A DNA stretch of 20,534 nt, taken from a virus. The position numbers and the translations under genes were made by a program. Shown here piece by piece: positions 14,867 to 20,534 of the stretch (position 1 is its first letter; every line of letters starts with the position of its first letter). The notes under the pieces were generated by a model, which was not told the DNA's origin, made no database searches, and worked only from the letters and a program-made list of their open reading frames with translations. The stretch spans positions 1 through 20,534 of the IMG/VR virus record IMGVR_UViG_3300049215_000274; one strand, given 5' to 3'.

Positions 14867-15742
14867 TTAGCTGTTGAGTTCTTGGCGGAATGCGGCAAAG
14901 GCCTGGTCAATCGGCATGATCTCGTCCACCAGCCGGTTCTTATTGGCTTCCTTACCCATAAAGACGCCGGCCTGCAGATCGAGGACGGCCTTGGGATCGA
15001 TATTGCGCGCGCGGCCAACCAGCGCCTCGAAGCGCTCGCCAACCGCATCGATCTGCGCGCCGATGATTGCCGCCGCCTCGTCGCTCAACGGCTGGTCAGG
15101 ATTGCCGTCGATCTTCCGCTTGCCGCGGGTGATATAGGTGACGTTGAGGCCGTGATCGGCGTTGAACTGCGACCAGTCGACATGCATCCAGACCACGCCG
15201 ATCGAGCCTGACACTCCTGTGCCGGCAGAGATAATGCGGTCCGCGGTGCAGCCGACGGCGAAGGCACCGGAACACATCTGTTCATTGCAATGAGCCCAGA
15301 CGGGCTTTGTCCCGCGCGCCGCCAACATGGCGTCAGCCAAGTCGAAGCAGCCCGCGACTTCACCGCCAGGGCTGTCGATGTCTAGCAGGATGCCATCGAC
15401 TTCTTCATCTTCCAGCGCGGTATTGAAGTTGTAGCGGATGCTGTCATAGCCCAGCATGCCGCACCAGGGCCGCGCCTGGCCGAGCTTCTGCACTAAGGTG
15501 CCGCAAATCGGTATGATGGCGATATTGTCGATGACATCATAGCCGCGGCGCTCGACCCGACGCCCCCCGCCCAAGGTCATGGCCCGCTCATCCTCGTCGA
15601 AGATGGCAAAGCGAGAAGGATCGGCCACGCCAATGCGCTCAGCTAACGCCAGGCGCACCATCTCCGCCTTCTCAGGTCGCAACACCAGAGGCGTGTTGAA
15701 GACCCGCTGAAGGATAAGCGGGAAATGCGTTGCAACGTCCAT
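14867..15742 (-). CDS. Head maturation protease, S49 (SppA-like), lambda gpC type
   Basis: This 291-residue serine protease should cleave head proteins during capsid maturation. The S49 fold is visible: NIAIIPICGTLVQK (about 73-86), DGILLDIDSPGGEVAG (116-131), then the nucleophile motif EQMCSGAFAVGCTADRI with probable catalytic Ser158, GVSGSIGVV (176-184) and TRGKRKIDGNPDQPLSDE with Lys210 as likely base, by analogy with SppA. The C-terminal FMGKEANKNRLVDEIM matches the family's 'g..A...GLvD.i'. It ends at 291 residues, without the scaffold domain that extends lambda gpC; that domain is the next gene. Its ATG overlaps the portal stop by 1 nt, so the two are probably coupled. Confidence 0.93.
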   Translation of the reverse strand: MDVATHFPLILQRVFNTPLVLRPEKAEMVRLALAERIGVADPSRFAIFDEDERAMTLGGGRRVERRGYDVIDNIAIIPICGTLVQKLGQARPWCGMLGYDSIRYNFNTALEDEEVDGILLDIDSPGGEVAGCFDLADAMLAARGTKPVWAHCNEQMCSGAFAVGCTADRIISAGTGVSGSIGVVWMHVDWSQFNADHGLNVTYITRGKRKIDGNPDQPLSDEAAAIIGAQIDAVGERFEALVGRARNIDPKAVLDLQAGVFMGKEANKNRLVDEIMPIDQAFAAFRQELNS

Positions 15743-17445
15743 CAGGCGGCCTGCGGCTTTTGCGCTAACTGCTGGGCGTTTTCGGATTGAGACGTTGCCT
15801 GCTCTTCACCAAACCATTTCGGGAAAGGCAGACCGAGCTTCTGGAACAGCTCGCGCTCGAATGCGCGCTGATACAGCACTTCCTCATAGTCCAACCCCTG
15901 TTCGGAGCACTCGTCTTCCAGCGTGGTGAGCCCTGCATCCATACGAAGCACGGCTGCCTGGGCTTCCTTGACCGGATCGATATAGCCGCGGCCAGGCCCG
16001 AGCAGACGCGAACGGCAATAGGCCGTCCGCATTTCGGGGAATGAAGGCGCCTTGCGCGGCAGCGGAATGTCTTTCCGGGTCGCATGCATCTCTTCGATCA
16101 CGCAGCCGATGATCGGAAGCGCGAAACCATGGCTAAACCCGAACCTCTGCCGGCCGATGCTCTTCCAGGCCTCGATCATCGCGGCGCGCTCGCCCGAATA
16201 GGTGTTCTTCGAATAATCCCGTGAGACTTGGCTGGCCGACTGGCCCGTGGCCGAGGCGACATTGCGGATCATTGCGCCTTCGAAGGCCTCGAAGGCTGCC
16301 GGCGGGCGCGCCGGCGTGGTCAGGTTGAACTTCTCGCCCGAGAACAGACGCGGAATGCGCGCGCCATTGAGCTTGAGGTCATGGCTTTCGTGATAGCCCT
16401 GCCGCAGATCCTCATAGACCCCGAGCTGTGCATTGCGCACATCGCCCCCGGTGAGTTGGGCCTCGAGCGCGCTGCCCATGCTTTCCGGGTCGTAGGGCGC
16501 CTCGATGAAGGCCGCCAGCACCGCATTGATAATTGCGGCCTGCAATTCCACGCTGTCATAACGAGACAGCATCTTGAGCCGCGACAGAACCGGGCGCAGC
16601 AGACCGCCACAACCGCGATGCGTATCCGCCCGCTCACTTTCGAAATAGTGGATAACGAAGGGCCGGCCCCATGCGGTTTCGCGCGGTACGCGCTCCCAGG
16701 TCCAGGATTTTTGATATTCCATCCACTGCGCCTGGTGTGCGCGGCGGAAGTGATACGCAATGGGGGCACCATCATCATCGATCTCAACGCCGCCCCGCAG
16801 GTTCGGCTGGTCCGCCATCATGTTCGGGTTCGACAGCCGATCCGGATCGACAACCTGGACGCAAGTGGCGAACTGCGCGCTGCCACGGCCCAGGCGTTCG
16901 GGCCGCAGATGCATCATGGCGATCGCATCATTCTCGATGATATGCGTGCGCGCGCCCAGCCGACAGATTTCCCGGAAGGACAGACGGCGGCCAAGATCGC
17001 AATTGCGGCCCATATCGTCAGCCCAGAGGCGGAATTCACCCTGCACATAGGCCTGATATTCTTTGGCCCATTGCATATCGAAGCCCTTGGCATGACGCGA
17101 AAGCGCCATCCAGTCGGGCTTTGAGACGAAGCGGAAGCCCGCTCCGATCATATTGTCGAGCAGGCTGGTGACGGTACCGCTCGCCCAGCCGTCATTGCGC
17201 ACCAGGTCGCGGATGCGACTGACAATGAAGTCCCGATAGGGGTTACCTTCGGTATCAGGTGAACCCAGCCAGGGATGCCAGTTCTTGAGTTCCTGGCTCC
17301 AGGGATCGGCCGCGTCATACGGCGTCAGAGATCCCGTACCACTCAGGCTCACGCGGGTGCGCGAGATCGCGCTATCCCAGGCAAGCGCCTCGCGGAGCGG
17401 CTTCCCGTTGGTGGGGTGCACCAGCGCCGGAAGAGTTTCGGGCAT
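15742..17445 (-). CDS. Portal protein, lambda gpB family
   Basis: This 567-residue protein forms the dodecameric ring for DNA entry and exit at one capsid vertex. Family features: an N-terminal region with YRDFIVSRIRDLVRNDGWASGTVTSLLDNMIGAGFRF, where 'R.R.l.rN...a...v..l.dnviG.G.r' is characteristic, then EGEF-like VQGEFRLWADD with RLSFREICRLGAR, and CVQVVDPDRLSNPN. GRPFVIHYFESERADTHRGCGGLLRPVLSRLKMLSRYDSVELQAAIINAVLAAFIE is the conserved core ('r..q.RG.p.l.p.l.....l..y..aEl.aa...a...gfi'). The C-terminal QSASQVSRDYSKNTYSGERAAMIEAWK is also typical. Lambda gpB has 533 residues. It overlaps the gpW-like gene by 1 nt. Confidence 0.96.
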   Translation of the reverse strand: MPETLPALVHPTNGKPLREALAWDSAISRTRVSLSGTGSLTPYDAADPWSQELKNWHPWLGSPDTEGNPYRDFIVSRIRDLVRNDGWASGTVTSLLDNMIGAGFRFVSKPDWMALSRHAKGFDMQWAKEYQAYVQGEFRLWADDMGRNCDLGRRLSFREICRLGARTHIIENDAIAMMHLRPERLGRGSAQFATCVQVVDPDRLSNPNMMADQPNLRGGVEIDDDGAPIAYHFRRAHQAQWMEYQKSWTWERVPRETAWGRPFVIHYFESERADTHRGCGGLLRPVLSRLKMLSRYDSVELQAAIINAVLAAFIEAPYDPESMGSALEAQLTGGDVRNAQLGVYEDLRQGYHESHDLKLNGARIPRLFSGEKFNLTTPARPPAAFEAFEGAMIRNVASATGQSASQVSRDYSKNTYSGERAAMIEAWKSIGRQRFGFSHGFALPIIGCVIEEMHATRKDIPLPRKAPSFPEMRTAYCRSRLLGPGRGYIDPVKEAQAAVLRMDAGLTTLEDECSEQGLDYEEVLYQRAFERELFQKLGLPFPKWFGEEQATSQSENAQQLAQKPQAA

Positions 17446-17708
17446 CAGAAGCTCACGGCAATGGCCCGGCGCCGCCCACCGGTGCCGAGGGCCCGCTGCA
17501 GCTCACCGATCCAGGCGCGGAGTTGCGCCATGCTGTTTGGATTGCGTTCGAAGGTAACCTCGCGGTGCTGGCCGCCACCTGTGACAATGACGGTGATCTC
17601 TTTCTGGCCAAGCGCCAGGGTGTTGAGCGCCGATTGGGCCGACGTCAGCCAGGCCTGCAGCGTGTCGCGGTCCACGCCGGCGAGCGCGCCGCTATAGCAC
17701 TGGCTCAT
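17445..17708 (-). CDS. Head-tail joining protein, lambda gpW-like
   Basis: This 87-residue protein resembles gpW (68 residues), which stabilises DNA in the filled head and provides the site for gpFII. Visible pattern: LQAWLTSAQSALNTLALGQKEITVIVTGGGQHREVTFERNPNSMAQLRAWIGELQRALG, that is a helix, a beta hairpin and a second helix. Position fits exactly, between the large terminase and portal genes as in lambda (A-W-B). Its ATG overlaps the terminase stop by 4 nt and its stop overlaps the portal start, so all three are coupled. The extra ~12 residues lie mainly at the ends. Confidence 0.88.
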   Translation of the reverse strand: MSQCYSGALAGVDRDTLQAWLTSAQSALNTLALGQKEITVIVTGGGQHREVTFERNPNSMAQLRAWIGELQRALGTGGRRRAIAVSF

Positions 17709-19810
17709 TCCTTACCCTTCATGACGTTGCCGATGGTCCGGCGTCCCTTCGCGGGCGCTGCGCCGCGCGCGGCGGGTGAGTTGACCGAGCTTTCTCCGAT
17801 CGGACCGATCATCGAATTCCTCTCTGCGGACGAAGCCCAGGCTGGAGGGCTATCCCACTTGATGCGAACTAGGCCGTGAAGCCAGGCGAGCACATGCGTG
17901 CCGACCATCAGATCCAGCATTTCGTTGCGGATACCCTGGTGGGGTTTGCTCCACTTCCCGCTTATGTCGCGCCGCTCAGCGACAAGCTGCTCGAAGTTGA
18001 CATGCGGGCTTTCCTTTGACCGCAGCGCCGCCGGCAGGTGCACAAAACCGGGGCCGGCCTGTGCGTGCAACAGTTGGCCCGCGAGATCGTCCTTGAACTG
18101 GTTGGGATTGAATCGCGCGAGCGGCACCGTCCCGGTCTGCGCGACTTTTTTGTCTTTCCGCTGATTGTCGGGATAGACAATCTGCAGGCGTGGCGCGTTT
18201 GGATGGGATGCGCCCTTGGTGGGCACCATCGACCACACGTCGCGCCCGTCCAAAACTCCATAATTACGGACCAGGCCGCGCTGGCGAAGAACGCGCCAAG
18301 CGGTATTGGCCTGTTCACTAGTGCCAGGCGCGCCGCCACTGTCATAGCCGACGGCGCGGATCGCCATGCCGCGTGCGGGATCTGAGCCCAGTGGATAGCG
18401 GCGCTCGGCCAACTCGGTCAGCAGAGATACCCACGCCAGCGTGTCGGAAGCGGTCTCGGCCGGTATCCGCTCCTTGGCGATGACCCAGCTCTCGCCGCCG
18501 ATGCCCCAGCCGCGCACCAGGACTTCAAAGTGCGCGATCTGAATATCAATCCAGCAGGTCAGAAAGCGGACACCATCCGGCACCACACCCAAGGCCTGTG
18601 GCTCATCGAGCGCCCGTTGCGCCAGCGTCTCGGCATCCATCGTGCCAACCGGGCCCCTGATCGCATAGGGGACGCCGACCTGCTTGACGGTAACTTCCTT
18701 CAAGGTCTGAGCGTCGCCGCTGACCTCGAATTCCCGCTCGGCTTTCACGAACTCGCGGGCGAGACCGCCGATGCCCTTGAGCAGGAAATTGCTCATGGCG
18801 CCGACGATCCAGAAGCCAGCGGTGTCGCGCTTCACCAGCTCGCCAGTGACCGTGCCGTCTTCCGCTATTTCCTGGCCGTCCCCGATCCAACCCGCGGAGG
18901 GAGAATTGAGGGCGGCGATGTTCATCCCGCGGCGCTCGCGGTCCGTGATGACGCAACCATTGACCGGGCAAAGCAGGTGCGCTTCATGCTCGATCTCGTC
19001 CAGCGTGCCGTCCTTCGGCCATTCCAGCGTCATCACACGGCGCGCGATCGGCACCGGGCTGGACCAGCATCCACAATGGGGGCATGGCCAGTACCAGACG
19101 AACCTGGTGCTGTCGGCATAGAGCCGCATGATGCCCGCCCCCCAATGCTTATTGGGATCGAGGCCTAGGGCACGGTCTGGGTGCGATATCGCCAGCAGTT
19201 TCGACTGCCGGCCATAATATTGGCGGCGGACATCAAGAAGAGCTTTCGGGTCGCCGAGGTTCTCCGGATAGGCGTCCCATTCGTCTGCGATGATCAGCGG
19301 CGCATTCTTGTTGATCAGGTTCGAGTAGGTGAAGGATAGAAACTGCACCCACATGCCGTCGAAGCGCTTGAAGTGCTGCGCATCGTCTTCTGGACGGTCG
19401 CCCAGGCGGCTCAACATGCCGTCATGGGCCCCGATCATTGGATTGATGCGGGCCTTTACATAGGCCTCCACACTCTCGTCGGTCTGCATATACCACAGCA
19501 GATTGCGGGGCTGCTTTTCGACCGCATGTTGAAAGGCGTTCTCGCCGACGACTGTTTTGCCGCACTGGCCTGGGCCAACAATAGCTGTCGTCAGATATAG
19601 GCTCGAAGTCAGCGTCCGCTGGGGCAGAACCAGATACGGCGCTTCTTCGTGGCTATATAGCTCAAACCCCGTGCCAGATCGCTTCGGCAAAAGCCTGTGG
19701 CGCGGCGCAAACTCGTCAACGGTCTCGCGAGTTGGCGGCAGCAAGAGCTGCAGCGTGTCCGAGAATATTTCCCGCGCCGAGGCATAGGGGGGAAGGGTAA
19801 GATCACCCAT
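17705..19810 (-). CDS. terL: Terminase large subunit, lambda gpA family
   Basis: This 701-residue packaging motor has an ATPase and a nuclease. The ATP-binding loop is GPGQCGKT (79-86) and the Walker B-like segment is PLIIADEWDAYP (171-182, with D176-E177). Two cysteine pairs, CPHC (243-246) and CPVNGC (281-286), form a probable zinc ribbon as in other gpA proteins. The nuclease half has CWIDIQIAHFEVLVRGWG with D422 and AVGYDSGG with D490 as likely metal ligands, and RNEMLDLMVGTHVLAW near the end. I chose ATG 19810, which has AGGAAG at about 7 nt and overlaps the small terminase gene by 8 nt; the longer frame from 19909 only shadows that gene. Residues 562-568 (VPLARFN) lie in a 33-bp stretch repeated upstream of the small terminase gene. 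Confidence 0.95.
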   Translation of the reverse strand: MGDLTLPPYASAREIFSDTLQLLLPPTRETVDEFAPRHRLLPKRSGTGFELYSHEEAPYLVLPQRTLTSSLYLTTAIVGPGQCGKTVVGENAFQHAVEKQPRNLLWYMQTDESVEAYVKARINPMIGAHDGMLSRLGDRPEDDAQHFKRFDGMWVQFLSFTYSNLINKNAPLIIADEWDAYPENLGDPKALLDVRRQYYGRQSKLLAISHPDRALGLDPNKHWGAGIMRLYADSTRFVWYWPCPHCGCWSSPVPIARRVMTLEWPKDGTLDEIEHEAHLLCPVNGCVITDRERRGMNIAALNSPSAGWIGDGQEIAEDGTVTGELVKRDTAGFWIVGAMSNFLLKGIGGLAREFVKAEREFEVSGDAQTLKEVTVKQVGVPYAIRGPVGTMDAETLAQRALDEPQALGVVPDGVRFLTCWIDIQIAHFEVLVRGWGIGGESWVIAKERIPAETASDTLAWVSLLTELAERRYPLGSDPARGMAIRAVGYDSGGAPGTSEQANTAWRVLRQRGLVRNYGVLDGRDVWSMVPTKGASHPNAPRLQIVYPDNQRKDKKVAQTGTVPLARFNPNQFKDDLAGQLLHAQAGPGFVHLPAALRSKESPHVNFEQLVAERRDISGKWSKPHQGIRNEMLDLMVGTHVLAWLHGLVRIKWDSPPAWASSAERNSMIGPIGESSVNSPAARGAAPAKGRRTIGNVMKGKE
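18107..18139. repeat. 33-bp direct repeat, copy 1 (inside large terminase gene)
   Basis: This stretch is identical base for base to positions 20448-20480, in the same orientation. Flanking bases differ at once on both sides (g versus c on the left, c versus g on the right). Here it encodes part of QTGTVPLARFN in the nuclease half of the large terminase, so this is presumably the original copy. Confidence 0.95.
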
Positions 19811-20396
19811 CCACGAGCTTCCTGGCCCGCTGCACCATGTCGGCACGCATCTTGTCGACCAGCTCCTGGATCTGTGGCACCAGATCAGGCTGGCCGATTT
19901 TCCGGGCAATCAGGTCTGGCAGCCCGTCGAGATCATTGGCGAGGCTGGCGAATATGTCGGCAGAGCGCTGACGTACATCGGTCTTTTCGACCAGCTCGCC
20001 GTTTTCGATGCGGAGCTTGTTTTCCTTGAGCGCCGCTTCCGCGTTGTCCTTCCGCTGACGGGCTGTGGCCTCGCCACTGTGATATGCGCTACGCCGCGGC
20101 TTATGAACGGTAGGCGCCACCGACGCTGGAGGCCGGGCCACCACATCGCGCAGCTGGGCCTGGTCCACTTCCACTGCGGATGGCGACGCCTTTGCAGCGG
20201 CGACCGGCTTCACAGGGCCACCGCTCAGGTAAGCCTTCACTGCAGAAGGATCGAACCGCCACCCACCAGACTGGTCGCCGCGCTGCAAAACCGGAAAGGC
20301 GGCATCACCCTTCAGGCGACGGTCCAACTTAGGCCGGCTCCAGCCGAGGATTTCCGCGAGCGCGGCTTTGCCGACTGGCGCTGCGGCGGCCTGCAT
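19803..20396 (-). CDS. terS: Terminase small subunit, lambda Nu1-like
   Basis: This 197-residue protein should recognise the packaging start site and recruit the large subunit. The N-terminal ~60 residues are a Nu1-type winged helix: VGKAALAEILGWSRPKLDRRL, then FPVLQRGDQSGGWRFDPSAVKAYL, matching 'vnk.elA.ifg.s..tv..w....P....G..gg.w.yd...v..w'. A Pro/Ala-rich linker follows, then a helical region RQRKDNAEAALKENKLRIENGELVEK for self-assembly, and a C-terminal helix pair that should bind gpA. I chose ATG 20396 because AGGA lies 7 nt upstream. The frame can be read from a GTG at 20468 (24 more residues), but that start has only a poor ribosome site and its first codons come from the repeated 33-bp stretch. 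It overlaps the large subunit gene by 8 nt. Confidence 0.87.
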   Translation of the reverse strand: MQAAAAPVGKAALAEILGWSRPKLDRRLKGDAAFPVLQRGDQSGGWRFDPSAVKAYLSGGPVKPVAAAKASPSAVEVDQAQLRDVVARPPASVAPTVHKPRRSAYHSGEATARQRKDNAEAALKENKLRIENGELVEKTDVRQRSADIFASLANDLDGLPDLIARKIGQPDLVPQIQELVDKMRADMVQRARKLVDG

Positions 20397-20427
20397 CTCC
20401 AAGTCCTGTGTAATGGGTTGGTATAAC

Positions 20428-20447
20428 GGTGTAACGGGCGTTACACC
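20428..20447. promoter_or_regulatory. Perfect inverted repeat upstream of terS, possible protein-binding site
   Basis: GGTGTAAC (20428-20435) and GTTACACC (20440-20447) are exact reverse complements separated by GGGC. Related half-sites lie just to the left: TGTAATGGG near 20409 and TATAACGGT near 20422. Such a cluster could bind a dimeric regulator or terminase itself, or form an RNA hairpin in the terS leader. Function is not shown by the sequence. Confidence 0.5.
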
Positions 20448-20480
20448 ATTGAATCGCGCGAGCGGCACCGTCCCGGTCTG
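20448..20480. repeat. 33-bp direct repeat, copy 2 (leader of small terminase gene)
   Basis: An exact copy of positions 18107-18139, in the same orientation, abutting the inverted repeat at 20428-20447. It lies upstream of the preferred terS start and includes the alternative GTG start codon at 20468. In that frame it would encode VPLARFN, the same peptide as in the large terminase. Confidence 0.95.
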
Positions 20481-20534
20481 GTGGAACGTGTTTTTTTGGG
20501 CCTGACAGACTTAAAGGCCGTGGTGCGAATTGCC
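20481..20534. other. Right-edge stretch without a recognised gene
   Basis: This 54-bp stretch precedes the terminase genes. It contains seven T (20491-20497) next to an imperfect dyad GGCCT (20499-20503) / AGGCC (20515-20519) with an 11-nt loop. The order of T run and dyad does not make a terminator on either strand. In lambda the cos site lies upstream of nu1, so a packaging site may lie here or beyond the edge, but I cannot identify one. Confidence 0.3.

Noticed and set aside
19811-19909. Longer start for the large terminase at 19909
   Set aside because: The first 33 residues are Ser/Trp/Cys/Arg-rich shadow of the small terminase gene, and ATG 19810 has AGGAAG upstream.
20491-20519. T run plus GGCCT/AGGCC dyad as a terminator
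   Set aside because: On the plus strand the T run comes before the dyad. On the minus strand the dyad is followed by A, not T. Neither arrangement makes an intrinsic terminator.

Overview
The window is one continuous late-gene (structural) block of a tailed bacteriophage, most likely a prophage in a GC-rich proteobacterium. An alphaproteobacterial host is my guess from base composition and protein flavour; nothing in the window proves it. Every supported gene lies on the minus strand, so transcription runs from right (about 20.4 kb) to left. Genes are tightly packed, with many 1-4 nt stop/start overlaps, which indicates one long operon. No integrase, repressor, replication, lysis, tRNA or bacterial chromosomal gene is present, so whether the phage is intact or integrated cannot be decided here.

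Read in transcription order there are two modules. The head and packaging module (about 20.4 to 11.5 kb) is of lambda type. It holds a small terminase (Nu1-like), a large terminase (gpA-like), a gpW-like head-tail joining protein, a gpB-like portal, an S49-type head maturation protease (gpC-like), a separate probable scaffold, a gpD-like decoration protein, a gpE-like major capsid protein, two tiny related proteins and a gpFII-like attachment protein. A tail-terminator-like protein makes the join to the tail.

The tail module (about 10.8 to 0.4 kb) is a Mu-type contractile tail. It holds the sheath, the tube, a tail assembly chaperone with a -1 frameshift extension, the tape measure, a Mu N-like DNA circularisation/tail protein, the hub (gpP/gpD-like) and the baseplate proteins gp45, gp46, gp47 and gp48. 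A beta-helical tail fibre and a small unknown protein follow, and the start of one more gene lies at the left edge. The particle should therefore be a chimeric myovirus with a lambda-like capsid on a Mu-like tail. The 623-residue tape measure suggests a tail of roughly 90 nm, if the usual rule of about 0.15 nm per residue holds.

The points most worth a second look are these. A T-TTT-TTT slippery heptamer in the chaperone gene opens a 53-codon -1 extension ending 3 nt before the TTG start of the tape measure gene. An exact 33-bp direct repeat is shared by the large terminase gene and the leader of the small terminase gene, directly next to a perfect 8-bp inverted repeat. Two adjacent small genes look like diverged duplicates. 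The decoration protein is twice the usual size because of an internal insertion, and the scaffold is a separate gene with a run of ten aspartates. I found no wholly new multi-gene system; the individual families are recognisable.
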